Positions 1-7,505 of a stretch of 20,014 nucleotides of DNA are shown here, one piece after another. A program made the position numbers and the translations under genes. The DNA is from RXIX01 sp003989075. GTDB taxonomy: Bacteria > Pseudomonadota > Gammaproteobacteria > Competibacterales > Competibacteraceae. The notes beneath the pieces are model-generated. The model saw only the letters and a list, made by a program, of their open reading frames with translations, ran no database searches and was not told the origin of the DNA. Where the stretch lies: contig JAKOYN010000153.1 of NCBI GenBank assembly GCA_029780415.1, positions 1 to 20,014 of the forward strand, read 5' to 3'. Within the stretch, counting starts at the first letter, position 1; the number at the start of each line of letters is the position of its first letter.

Positions 1-300
1 CCACCTGCCGGGTCGTGAGACTCTGCCCCGTAAAGGGCCTGGTGACGGAAGCCTTGCGGCTTCGCTCCCCTCGCCCATGTTGCGTAGCGGCATTACGCCC
101 CAATCCGTTTCGTGCTTACCCTATGCGTGTCTGCAACCAGGGCTTCCAGAGCTTGGGACTGAGGAAGCATCCCAAGGTAGGTCTTGAACCTCTACGCAAC
201 GTAGCCCCTTTCAACATCCCGGTTAGGCGGGCTTAGGCTGGTCAACCAAGCCTGTTTTCACAAGCTCCCGCCTTCAGGCGGGGGTAGTTGACGCTCCACC
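1..300 (+). mobile_element. Right-end remnant of an IS200/IS605-family (TnpB-type) element, probably with omega-RNA region
   Basis: This stretch has no convincing protein-coding gene. It ends in a GC-rich hairpin at 265-284 (8-bp stem with one G-T pair, TTCA loop) followed by GTAGTTGAC, which resembles the right end of IS200/IS605-family TnpB elements. Further in, the 9-mer GTTGCGTAG (79-87) is repeated inverted as CTACGCAAC (192-200), so the transcript could fold into a long-range stem. In this family the region 3' of tnpB encodes a structured guide RNA (omega-RNA/reRNA), and this sequence has the right position and orientation. No TnpB protein is visible, so it would lie left of the window or be lost. 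The exact right boundary (about 289-300) is inferred. It could instead be some other structured repeat. Confidence 0.5.
265..284 (+). repeat. Terminal hairpin, CTCCCGCC-TTCA-GGCGGGGG
   Basis: A perfect stem-loop except for one wobble pair. It has the same architecture (8-bp stem, TTCA tetraloop) as the hairpin at 941-960 on the other side of the NUDIX gene. It lies about 65 bp past the NUDIX stop codon and could also act as a terminator for that gene, although no U-tract follows it in the minus direction. Confidence 0.7.
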
Positions 301-348
301 TCCCACAGGCCAGACCACGACCGGGTCCGTACCGCAACTATAGCCCGG

Positions 349-921
349 TCAAGCTTCGGTATAGCGGTGGATATGCGTCTGATTGTCGGTGGTGCGAATG
401 ATATCGCCAACATGCACGCTGAACGCTCCCTGGCGGCGCTCGGCGAAATACTGGCGCAGGGTTTCCTCGACCACGGTAAACGCCAGTTCATCCCAGGGAA
501 TGTCCTCCTCGGCGAACAGGCGCAGTTCCAGGGTCTCGGCTCCGGCGCGGGCCTGACCATCCTTGAGACGACCGCGGAACATCAGATAAACCTGGCTGAC
601 GTGCACCAGCGAGTACAGACCATACAGGCGCAGATCCTCAACCACGGCATTTGCTTCCTCGCGCGCCTCGCGGGCTGCCGCCGCCACTGCGGACTCATGG
701 TTCTCCATGAAGCCGGCCGGCAGCGTCCACAGGCCATAGCGCGGCTCAATCGCCCGCCGGCACAGCAGGATACGTCCCTGCCATTCCGGAATACAGCCGG
801 CGACGATTTTTGGATTCTGATAATGCACCGTGTCGCAGGCGTCACAGATATGCCGGGGCAGATGATCGCCCTCGGGAACGCGCACACTGACCGGCGCGCC
901 GCACTGACTGCAATATTTCAT
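349..921 (-). CDS. NUDIX hydrolase with N-terminal zinc ribbon
   Basis: A 190-aa cytosolic hydrolase of nucleoside diphosphates linked to another moiety. The substrate is not predictable; ADP-ribose or a dinucleotide cofactor is plausible. Residues 4-29 form a zinc ribbon (Cys4, Cys7, Cys26, Cys29) as in the Nudix_N_2 domain, followed by a NUDIX fold. The Nudix box spans residues 70-92: Gly70, Glu76, Arg84-Glu85, Glu88-Glu89. It fits the consensus except that the final Gly is Asn91. The catalytic REXXEE core is intact. The ATG at 921 is preceded by a GGAGAA ribosome-binding site about 6 bases upstream. The gene stands alone between two stretches of IS-like debris, and its upstream hairpin (941-960) sits only about 20 bp from the start, so its native promoter may be displaced. 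Confidence 0.93.
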   Translation of the reverse strand: MKYCSQCGAPVSVRVPEGDHLPRHICDACDTVHYQNPKIVAGCIPEWQGRILLCRRAIEPRYGLWTLPAGFMENHESAVAAAAREAREEANAVVEDLRLYGLYSLVHVSQVYLMFRGRLKDGQARAGAETLELRLFAEEDIPWDELAFTVVEETLRQYFAERRQGAFSVHVGDIIRTTDNQTHIHRYTEA

Positions 922-940
922 CAGAATTCTCCGCGAAAGA

Positions 941-960
941 CCCCGTCCTTCAGGGCGGGG
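941..960 (+). repeat. Hairpin CCCCGTCC-TTCA-GGGCGGGG
   Basis: A perfect 8-bp stem with one G-T pair and a TTCA loop, followed by AAGGATAGC. It matches the right-end style of IS200/IS605 elements and mirrors the hairpin at 265-284. It lies between the NUDIX start codon and any upstream promoter, so a NUDIX transcript starting further upstream would carry it in the leader. Confidence 0.7.
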
Positions 961-980
961 AAGGATAGCGGACGGCGCGG

Positions 981-1001
981 CAGTCCCCCTCGTGGGGACT
1001 G
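981..1001. repeat. Hairpin CAGTCCCC-CTCGT-GGGGACTG
   Basis: A perfect 8-bp inverted repeat with a 5-base loop inside the IS-like debris. It could be part of the folded element DNA or RNA. No T-tract follows on the + strand, so it is not an obvious terminator. Confidence 0.6.
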
Positions 1002-1258
1002 TTTAAGCACCGCTCTTTTCGGTAGCATCTTCAACGTCTCCTATTCAAGACCTACCGCCGGGCTGGCGGGATGTGAAGTCTGTGGAGAGGATGTGAGACC
1101 GTTCGGCTGAGCTCACGGCGAAGCCTGGGGGAGTTGCCGGCTGCGGTTCGAACCGTGTAAGACTCCCCGCTTTGGGGAATCCTATCGGCGAAAACCAAGC
1201 CTGACTCCTCTGGGCAATCCTCAGTGAAACAGAAAACCCTGATAGCGATGTCAGGAAT

Positions 1259-1301
1259 CCCCATCCTTTAGAGCCTGCCCCCGCGTAGGCGGGGGGCGGG
1301 G
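1259..1301 (+). repeat. Nested hairpin at the right end of the IS-like element
   Basis: The outer arms CCCC (1259-1262) and GGGG (1298-1301) enclose a second perfect hairpin, CCCCCGC-GTAG-GCGGGGG (1278-1295). Usual right ends of this family carry one simple stem, so this looks like one terminal palindrome inserted into, or recombined with, another. Confidence 0.55.
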
Positions 1302-1383
1302 AGGAGGTCAATGTGATGGAACCTTCTGCTGAGGCAGGATTTCGCTAGAGTAGCGTTATTAGGATCGACCTGGAACCGCGCCC

Positions 1384-2580
1384 ATGCCTGCCATGCCCGC
1401 TGATTTATCCCCGTCCACGCTTGACCCTGCTGATGAACGCCAGCGCCGCTGGCGGCTGGTGCTCGGTGGCGGCGCCGCCGATGGCACCGGCTGGACGCTG
1501 GCCAGCGCCGATCAAGGTCTGGATCGCTGCCTGGAGGAACTCTATGATGGCGAGCGCGGCGGCGATCTGGGCAGTTCAGCACCGCGTGTGGCGCGCTGGC
1601 TGGGCGATATCCGCCGCTATTTTCCCAGCAGCGTGGTGCGCGTGCTGCAGCAGGATGCACTGGACCGCTATGGCCTGCAACGCCTGCTGCTGGAGCCGGA
1701 AATGCTGGCCGCAGTCGAACCGGATGTGCACCTGGTCGCCACCCTGCTGGCGCTGAACCGGATCCTGCCCGACCAGACCCGCGATACCGCCCGGCAGGTG
1801 GTGCGCCGCGTAGTGGCTGATCTGGAGCGGCGGCTGGCCAACCCGCTGCGCCAGGCCATCACCGGCAGCCTCAACCGCAGCACCCGCAATCGCCGCCCGC
1901 GCCATCACGAAATCGACTGGCACCGCACCATCCGCGCCAATCTGCGCCATTACCAACCGGCCTATCGCACCGTGATTCCAGCCACCCGCATTGGCTTTGG
2001 TCGCCGCGCCGTGGCGCTGCGCGACATCGTGCTGTGCGTTGATCAGAGCGGTTCAATGGCCGCTTCGGTGGTCTATGCCAGCATCATGGCGGCGGTGATG
2101 GCTTCGATCCGGGCCGTGCGCACCTCGCTGGTGGTGTTCGATACCGCCGTGGTCGATCTGACCGAACAGCTCGCCGATCCGGTCGAAGTGCTGTTTGGCA
2201 CCCAACTGGGCGGCGGCACCGATATCCATCGCGCGCTGCGCTATTGCCAGGGCCTGGTACGCGCGCCGCAGGATACCCTGCTGCTGCTGATCAGTGATCT
2301 TTACGAGGGCGGTGATCGCCGCGGCCTGCTGCGCTGCGCCGCTGCGCTGGTGGGTGCTGGCGTCAATGTCGTGGTGCTGCTGGCCCTGTCCGATCAGGGC
2401 GCGCCGTCCTATGACCATGCCACTGCCGCCGCACTGGCCGGGATGGGCATTCCCGCCTTTGCCTGTACACCGGAACAGTTCCCGGCACTGATGGCGGCAG
2501 CGATCGAGCGGCGCGATCTGGGCGCCTGGGCGGCAGCACAGGGCATCGTGACCGCTGCCGCGACGACTTCGCTACGGTAG
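1384..2580 (+). CDS. VWA domain protein, YehP/CoxE-like
   Basis: A 398-aa protein with a C-terminal von Willebrand factor A domain (about residues 212-375) and an N-terminal region without a recognised domain. The metal-ion-dependent adhesion site is complete: Asp220-x-Ser222-x-Ser224 in CVDQSGSM, Thr279 in GGGTDI, and Asp305 in LISDL. There is no signal peptide or membrane segment, so it is cytosolic. VWA proteins of this class normally work with a MoxR-type AAA+ ATPase as metal-dependent chaperones or assembly factors; E. coli YehP is the closest namesake I recall. No such ATPase is in this window, and IS-like debris lies directly upstream, so an operon may have been broken here. ATG 1384 gives the longest product, but no strong ribosome-binding site separates it from the in-frame ATG at 1393. 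Confidence 0.85.
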   Translation: MPAMPADLSPSTLDPADERQRRWRLVLGGGAADGTGWTLASADQGLDRCLEELYDGERGGDLGSSAPRVARWLGDIRRYFPSSVVRVLQQDALDRYGLQRLLLEPEMLAAVEPDVHLVATLLALNRILPDQTRDTARQVVRRVVADLERRLANPLRQAITGSLNRSTRNRRPRHHEIDWHRTIRANLRHYQPAYRTVIPATRIGFGRRAVALRDIVLCVDQSGSMAASVVYASIMAAVMASIRAVRTSLVVFDTAVVDLTEQLADPVEVLFGTQLGGGTDIHRALRYCQGLVRAPQDTLLLLISDLYEGGDRRGLLRCAAALVGAGVNVVVLLALSDQGAPSYDHATAAALAGMGIPAFACTPEQFPALMAAAIERRDLGAWAAAQGIVTAAATTSLR

Positions 2581-2720
2581 GGCAGCGCTTGCATAGGGAT
2601 ATGTCACTTTAGAAAAGCAGATATTCATCCATCCGTCATTTCACAAGCTCAAGATAGCGCGTTGAAAGACCCAACCATCCCGATGCCGCGACCTGAACCA
2701 TCGCGGATTCCGGAGCGCGC

Positions 2721-3779
2721 ATGCAACCCAGCACGGATCCCATCCCGATCGACGTCGACAGCCCACCCCTGCCCAGTGGCGCCTCGCAACTGCCCACCAC
2801 GATAGCCTGCCTGGCCAGGCCGGTGCCGAGCATCACTCCGGACTTGACGGTCGACGCGGTAGGCGCCCTGTTCCGCCGCATGCGCAGGCTGCACGACCTG
2901 CCAGTGGTTCAGAGCGGCATACCGGTCGGCCTGGTGCGGCGGATGGATTTCATGGACATCTATCTGTCGCAATATGGGCGCGACTTGTATAGCCGCAAAC
3001 CGATTGCCCTGTTCATGGACTCCCGGCCTACCATCCTGGAAGACAGCACACTGCTTGAGGATGCCAGTCGCGTCATCACTGCGCGCGCCGACCGGCACGC
3101 CAGTTCGCAGGCCTTCATCATCACTCAGGAGCGCCGCTATCTGGGCCTGGCCTGGACCATGGACCTGCTGGAAAAGATCACCGACCTGCGCGTGCACTGC
3201 GCCCGCTACGCCAATCCGCTGACCCTGCTGCCCGGCAACGTGCCGATTCAGGAGCACATCGAGCGCCTGTTGCAAAGCCAGCGGCCCTTCGCGGTCGCCT
3301 ATTGCGATCTTGACCACTTCAAGCCCTACAACGACGTCTATGGCTATAAGAGAGGCGACCAGGTCATTCAGCGCCTAGGACGGATCCTGGTGGAATGCGC
3401 AGCGCCGGAGGTGGATTTCGTCGGCCATATCGGCGGCGACGATTTCATCGTGGTGTTTGAGAATGCCGACTGGCCGGAGCGCTGCGCGCGCATCCTGGCC
3501 GTGTTCGCTCAGGATGTACCGCGCTTTTACAGCGAACAGGACCGTGCCCAGGGAGGCATCATGGCCCAGGACCGGAGTGCCCGATCCCAGTTCTTTCCCC
3601 TGCTTAGCCTGTCGATCGGCGCGGTCGTCCCGGATCACGCGCGCTGCCGTTCGCATCACGATATCGCTACGCTGGCCACCGACGCCAAGCATCAGGCCAA
3701 ACAGATCGCCGGCAACAGCCTGTTTGTTGATCGGCGGCAAGGCATCCTGAATCTGCCGCCCGCGATCGCGGCCACCTAG
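2721..3779 (+). CDS. CBS-pair GGDEF-family protein (variant GGDDF)
   Basis: A 352-aa soluble protein. Two CBS-like repeats (about residues 30-80 and 95-155), which usually bind adenine nucleotides, precede a GGDEF domain (about 165-340). The metal-binding CDLDHF motif (Asp196) is present. The signature is GGDDF (238-242), so the catalytic Glu is Asp. The upstream inhibitory RxxD site reads Pro229-Glu-Val-Asp232, so its Arg is missing. Cyclic-di-GMP synthesis is therefore uncertain; it may be a weak cyclase or a GTP or c-di-GMP sensor. The domain order resembles EAL-CBS-GGDEF proteins without the EAL part. ATG 2721 has GGAG about 6 bases upstream and an in-frame stop (2694-2696) close behind, so the N-terminus is not simply missed. 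Its TAG stop shares CTAG with the convergent gene at 3776. Confidence 0.88.
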   Translation: MQPSTDPIPIDVDSPPLPSGASQLPTTIACLARPVPSITPDLTVDAVGALFRRMRRLHDLPVVQSGIPVGLVRRMDFMDIYLSQYGRDLYSRKPIALFMDSRPTILEDSTLLEDASRVITARADRHASSQAFIITQERRYLGLAWTMDLLEKITDLRVHCARYANPLTLLPGNVPIQEHIERLLQSQRPFAVAYCDLDHFKPYNDVYGYKRGDQVIQRLGRILVECAAPEVDFVGHIGGDDFIVVFENADWPERCARILAVFAQDVPRFYSEQDRAQGGIMAQDRSARSQFFPLLSLSIGAVVPDHARCRSHHDIATLATDAKHQAKQIAGNSLFVDRRQGILNLPPAIAAT

Positions 3780-4192
3780 CCGCGTAACGCCGCATCATCG
3801 GCAACCGGCACCGCCTCAGCAGCCAGCGCCCGATCGATCCGCGCGATCCAGATCAGCATCTCATCCTGCGTGAGCAGTACAATCTGCAGGTGATTGCGAA
3901 AATCCTGCCAGGATGCCTCGACGCACTCGCCGAGCGTGTCCAGATAAGTCGCCAAGGCCTGTTCCGGCCGCGCTGCAGCATCGGTGACTGGCACCGCCGC
4001 CAGGGGCCGCAGGCACAGCAGATAAAGATCCAGAAACTTGCGCAATGCACTGAGCGCGCCAATACCCATCAAGCCGTTGACGCGCAGCACGCATTGTAGC
4101 GCCAACAGATTCGCCTGGTGATAGCGCTCAAAACCCCGCTTGTCGTTCATGTTTGGCATCTCATTGTTTATCTTGATTGTGCATCGCAACAT
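3776..4192 (-). CDS. Hypothetical protein, helical, about 124-138 aa
   Basis: I do not recognise this family. The product is predicted to be mostly helical and soluble, with a hydrophobic, Leu-rich middle (about residues 28-65 of the long form) and no signal peptide. The first ATG (4192) follows CGAG weakly. The third in-frame Met (4150, starting MNDKRGFERYHQAN) looks more like a natural N-terminus and follows GAG. It begins 25 bp after the prpD stop on the same strand, so cotranscription with prpD is likely. Size, helicity and the FERYHQANLLALQ start are vaguely like phasins, but that is a guess. Its 3' end overlaps the convergent GGDEF gene by 4 bp. Confidence 0.7.
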   Translation of the reverse strand: MLRCTIKINNEMPNMNDKRGFERYHQANLLALQCVLRVNGLMGIGALSALRKFLDLYLLCLRPLAAVPVTDAAARPEQALATYLDTLGECVEASWQDFRNHLQIVLLTQDEMLIWIARIDRALAAEAVPVADDAALRG

Positions 4193-4217
4193 AATTTACT
4201 CGATGCGTCAAGCAGGC

Positions 4218-5657
4218 TCAGGCCGGCGCAGTCAGCCGGGTCATGAAATCACGCACCGGCCAAGCCTGCAGGCGTGCAGGGTCGCCGAACAGATCCGCCA
4301 GCCAAGCGGCAGTCGAGGGTGGCAAGCGGCGACTGGCCTGCTGGAACTTGCGCCACAGCAGCGGCAGACCCTCGGCACGCCGGCGCGGATGACCGAGCGG
4401 ATAATCGATGGCGATCTGTGCGCTGCGACTGCCATCGCCAAACGTCACCTGCACGGCATTGGCAATTGCCCGGCGGGCCGGATCGCGATAGGCGGCACTG
4501 AAAGTCGGGTTCTCCACCACCCGCATGCGCGCCCGCAGCGCGTCCAGACGTGGATCGGCAGCAGCAGCCTCCTGATAATCGCTGGCCTGCAAGTGCCCGG
4601 TGAGCAACGCCACCGCTACTGCGTATTGCAGGCAATGATCGCGGTCGGCAACGTTAGTCAGCGGCCCGCGCTTATCGATGATGCGCAGTGCCGCTTCCTG
4701 GGTTTCGATGTCGATCACCGTGATCCGGTCGAGGCGATCGCGCAGCCCAGGATGCAGGCGCATGGCGGCCTCGACCGCAGTCTGGGCGTGAAACTCGACC
4801 GGATAGGCGATCTTGAACAGGATGTTCTCGACCACATGGCTGCCCAGCGGCTGCGCCAGGGTCAGTGGCTGGCCGCCAAACAGCACGTCCTGAAAACCCC
4901 ACTGTGGCGCGCTCAGCGCCTGGCCATAGCCGGGCTCGCCGGCCAGGGTTAACAGCGCCAGATGCAGACCGCGGCAAGTGGCATCGCCGGCGGCCCAACT
5001 CTTGCGCGGCCCGGTGCAGGGCGCCTGCCGATAGGCACGCAGCGGGGCGCCATCCAGCCAGGCTTGCGAAACCGCAGCGGCGATGGCATCACGGTCACCG
5101 CCAAGCAGCGCGGTCGCCACTGCAGCCGAAGCCACCCGCACCAGCAGCACATGATCCAGGCCATGCCGATTGAAGGCGTGATCCAAGGCCAGCACGCCCT
5201 GAATCTCGTAAGCCTTGACCAGCGCCACCAGCACCGCGTGCAGAGTAAGCGGCGGCTGCCCGGCCTGTTCCAGGCAACGGCTGCGATAGTCGGCAGCAGC
5301 CAGGATCGCGCCGAGATTATCCGAGGGATGGCCCCACTCCGCCGCCAGCCAGGTATCGTTGAAATCCAGCCAGCGAATCAGCATGCCCCAGTTGAATGCC
5401 GCCTGCACCGGATCCAGACGCAGCGCCACGCCCGGAACCGGCACGCCATCGACCAACCCGGCGCCCGGCACCAACGGCCCCAGACGGCGCACGCAGTCCC
5501 CATCGTCCAGCGCCAGCAGCACGCAACTCAGCGCATCCAGCAGGCAATCACGGGCGGCCGCGATCGCCGGCGCCGGGGGCTGCGCGCCCTGGACGTAGGC
5601 AGCGATATCCAGCAGCAGCGGGTCGGGCGGCGCAGCGCCTATCAGCAGTGCGGTCAT
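4218..5657 (-). CDS. prpD: 2-methylcitrate dehydratase (MmgE/PrpD family)
   Basis: A 479-aa cytosolic enzyme, close to the usual length of about 483. PrpD dehydrates 2-methylcitrate to 2-methyl-cis-aconitate in the methylcitrate cycle for propionyl-CoA breakdown. The family signature is clear: RWLDFNDTWLAAEWGHPSDN at residues 95-114, the NRHGLDHV stretch, and HAQTAVEAA further on. ATG 5657 is preceded by GGGAA with 7-base spacing. It follows thyA with a 48-bp gap and precedes the 138-aa unknown by 25 bp. The usual partners prpB, prpC, acnD and prpF are absent from this window, so it is an orphan here. Broad family assignment is firm; the exact substrate is slightly less so, because MmgE/PrpD members include other dehydratases and decarboxylases. 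Confidence 0.92.
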   Translation of the reverse strand: MTALLIGAAPPDPLLLDIAAYVQGAQPPAPAIAAARDCLLDALSCVLLALDDGDCVRRLGPLVPGAGLVDGVPVPGVALRLDPVQAAFNWGMLIRWLDFNDTWLAAEWGHPSDNLGAILAAADYRSRCLEQAGQPPLTLHAVLVALVKAYEIQGVLALDHAFNRHGLDHVLLVRVASAAVATALLGGDRDAIAAAVSQAWLDGAPLRAYRQAPCTGPRKSWAAGDATCRGLHLALLTLAGEPGYGQALSAPQWGFQDVLFGGQPLTLAQPLGSHVVENILFKIAYPVEFHAQTAVEAAMRLHPGLRDRLDRITVIDIETQEAALRIIDKRGPLTNVADRDHCLQYAVAVALLTGHLQASDYQEAAAADPRLDALRARMRVVENPTFSAAYRDPARRAIANAVQVTFGDGSRSAQIAIDYPLGHPRRRAEGLPLLWRKFQQASRRLPPSTAAWLADLFGDPARLQAWPVRDFMTRLTAPA

Positions 5658-5705
5658 TCACGGTTCCCGGCGTGGTGAAAAATCCGTGGTGAACAATCAG
5701 GGCAG

Positions 5706-6500
5706 TTAAACCGCCACCGGCGCCTTGATCGCCGGGTGATGCTGATAGTCGCTGATCAGAAAATCCTCGTAGCGGTAATCGGCCAGATCCGCAGGCCGGC
5801 GCTGAATGTGCAGACGCGGCAGTGGGTAGGGTTCGCGACTGAGCTGTTCATCGGCCTGGGCCAGATGGTTTAGATACAGGTGGCAATCGCCGCCGGTCCA
5901 GATGAATTCGCCCACAGCCAGGCCAGCCTGTTCAGCAACAATGTGGGTCAGCAGCGCATAGCTGGCGATATTGAACGGCACGCCGAGAAACAGGTCGGCG
6001 CTGCGCTGGTAAAGCTGGCAGGACAGCGCGCCCCCGGCAACGTAAAACTGGAACAGAACATGACAGGGCAGCAGGCGCATGCGTGGCAGATCGCCGACGT
6101 TCCAGGCCGATACCACGATGCGCCGCGAATCCGGATCCCGGCGCAACAGGGCAATCGCCTCGGCCAGCTGGTCAATATGCTGACCCTCGGCAGTCCGCCA
6201 GGCGCGCCACTGCCGGCCATAGATCGGCCCCAGATCGCCATTGGCATCGGCCCATTCATCCCAGATGCTCACACCATGCTCATGCAGATAGCGCAACTGC
6301 GTATCCCCGCGCAGAAACCACAGCAGCTCATGAATGATCGAGCGCAGATGCAGCTTCTTGGTGGTCACCAGCGGAAAGCCGGCGCGCAGATCAAAGCGCA
6401 TTTGCGCGCCAAACAGGCTGAGCGTGCCGACGCCGGTGCGATCGGCCTTGCGCGCGCCCGTAGCCCGCACACGCTGCAACAGTTCCAGATAGGCTTTCAT
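5706..6500 (-). CDS. thyA: Thymidylate synthase
   Basis: A 264-aa enzyme that methylates dUMP to dTMP with methylene-tetrahydrofolate. Family landmarks are all present: DRTGVGT near the N-terminus, the catalytic Cys in LPCHVLFQF, QRSADLFLGVPFNIASYA for dUMP binding, and HLYLNHL. Starting at ATG 6500 (MKAYLELLQ) puts the catalytic Cys at residue 146, as in E. coli, and has GGGAA upstream. An in-frame start 24 bases earlier (6524) would only add a non-conserved tail. It is likely the first gene of thyA-prpD-unknown and is divergent from the IclR-family gene. The common upstream neighbour lgt is not here. Confidence 0.97.
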   Translation of the reverse strand: MKAYLELLQRVRATGARKADRTGVGTLSLFGAQMRFDLRAGFPLVTTKKLHLRSIIHELLWFLRGDTQLRYLHEHGVSIWDEWADANGDLGPIYGRQWRAWRTAEGQHIDQLAEAIALLRRDPDSRRIVVSAWNVGDLPRMRLLPCHVLFQFYVAGGALSCQLYQRSADLFLGVPFNIASYALLTHIVAEQAGLAVGEFIWTGGDCHLYLNHLAQADEQLSREPYPLPRLHIQRRPADLADYRYEDFLISDYQHHPAIKAPVAV

Positions 6501-6628
6501 CAGATGTTCCCGGTCACCGCGCAAAACGGTGGCAATTTATGGTGCAGTGCAATATAGTAAATGCAATTATCAGTCATATCAGCCAGATCAGGCTTGCCAT
6601 CATCGGATTAACGCGCACCAGGAACCTC
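6501..6628. promoter_or_regulatory. Divergent promoter region, thyA / iclR-type gene
   Basis: This 128-bp gap is locally AT-rich around 6540-6575, unlike the flanking genes, and must hold promoters for both directions. TGCAAT occurs twice as a direct repeat (6546-6551 and 6560-6565). Candidate -10 boxes such as TATATT can be found on the minus strand, but none has a good -35 at proper spacing, so no exact promoter is called. Autoregulation by the IclR-type protein here would be typical of the family. Confidence 0.4.
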
Positions 6629-7456
6629 ATGGCCGCCAAAGCGACTTCCTCGATTCAAGTACTCGCCCGGGTCAACCGGCTGCTTGACACCATTGCCGCC
6701 CACGACGAGCCGATCAGTCTCAAGACCTTGTCCAGTGCAACCGGGCTGCATCCTTCCACCGCATTTCGCATCCTGGCCTCGCTGATCGAGCATGGCTTTG
6801 TCGAGCGCAGTGAGAGCGGCTATTACCGGCTCGGCGTTAAGCTGCTGCAACTGGGTAACCGGGTTCACGGCCGGCTCGACATGCGCCGCGAAGCCCGGCC
6901 CCTGATGGAACGGCTGCGCGATCAGACCGGCGAAACTGTCAATCTGTGTATCCGCGAAGGCGACGACGTGGTCTATGTCGAACGCGCCGTCGCGCCGCGC
7001 CTGATGCGGGTCGAGCAGGTGATCGGTGGACGGGCGCCGCTGCATGTCACCGCCGCCGGCAAGCTGTTCCTGGCCGAGAGCGGCACGGCGGCCTGCCGCG
7101 AATACGCCATCCGTACCGGCCTGCTGCCGCGCACCGCCCAGTCGATCAGCGACCCGGAAGCGCTGTGCCAGGCCCTGGAGGCCATCCGTATCGCCGGCTA
7201 TGCGCTCGATGAGCAGGAAGCGGAAACAGGCGTTAGCTGTATCGGTGCGCCGGTGTATGACGCCAGCAACCGGCTGGTCGCTGGACTGTCGCTGTCGGCG
7301 CCGGCGGAACGCTACCAGGCGCTGTGGATTCCGTGGATCCTGCACGCCGCTGCGGCCATCTCCAGCCGTCTCGGCTACTGCGGCGCCCTGAATCCGATCA
7401 GCCCGCCGCCCGCCGCCCTCAACCGCGCCCATTCCGCTTATCCTGCCAACGGCTGA
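6629..7456 (+). CDS. IclR-family transcriptional regulator
   Basis: A 275-aa DNA-binding regulator. Residues about 10-70 form a winged helix-turn-helix (recognition region ATGLHPSTAFRILASL, about 37-52), followed by the IclR effector-binding domain to about residue 250; the VYVERA segment, the HVTAAGKLFLA motif and GVSCIGAPVYD are characteristic. The extra C-terminal tail after residue 250 is Pro/Ala-rich. ATG 6629 has AGGA about 5 bases upstream and aligns with the family N-terminus; the longer in-frame start at 6539 is rejected. IclR proteins usually control a nearby catabolic operon and bind a small acid, so the divergent thyA-prpD run, in particular prpD, is a possible target. That is inference. 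Confidence 0.93.
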   Translation: MAAKATSSIQVLARVNRLLDTIAAHDEPISLKTLSSATGLHPSTAFRILASLIEHGFVERSESGYYRLGVKLLQLGNRVHGRLDMRREARPLMERLRDQTGETVNLCIREGDDVVYVERAVAPRLMRVEQVIGGRAPLHVTAAGKLFLAESGTAACREYAIRTGLLPRTAQSISDPEALCQALEAIRIAGYALDEQEAETGVSCIGAPVYDASNRLVAGLSLSAPAERYQALWIPWILHAAAAISSRLGYCGALNPISPPPAALNRAHSAYPANG

Positions 7457-7505
7457 ACACGCCCTGCATCCCAATCCTCGCAGGTTTGAGGTGCAGGGAG
7501 TTGCT

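Larger units (their letters stand above)
941..1316 (+). mobile_element. Degenerate IS200/IS605-type element (TnpB tail plus right end), about 0.37 kb
   Basis: This fills the 462-bp gap between the NUDIX and VWA genes. It opens with a hairpin (941-960) and closes with a compound GC hairpin (1259-1301) followed by GAGGAGGTCAA, close to the GAGGATGTCAA ending common in this family. In between, the + frame ending at 1110 reads AGLAGCEVCGEDVRP, which resembles the C-terminal tail of TnpB-type proteins, then stops at 1108-1110. No catalytic TnpB domain is left. Either it is an internally deleted miniature element or two nested right ends. The family call rests on remembered end sequences, not on alignment. 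Nothing else gene-like is seen between 922 and 1383. Confidence 0.5.

Noticed and set aside
367..1110. 247-codon open frame on the + strand across the NUDIX gene
   Set aside because: Most of it is antisense to the NUDIX gene. Only its last roughly 25 codons, in the IS debris, look meaningful (a TnpB-like tail).
6539..6628. N-terminal extension of the IclR-type regulator
   Set aside because: The extra 30 codons lie in the AT-rich promoter gap, and ATG 6629 has its own AGGA and fits the family N-terminus.
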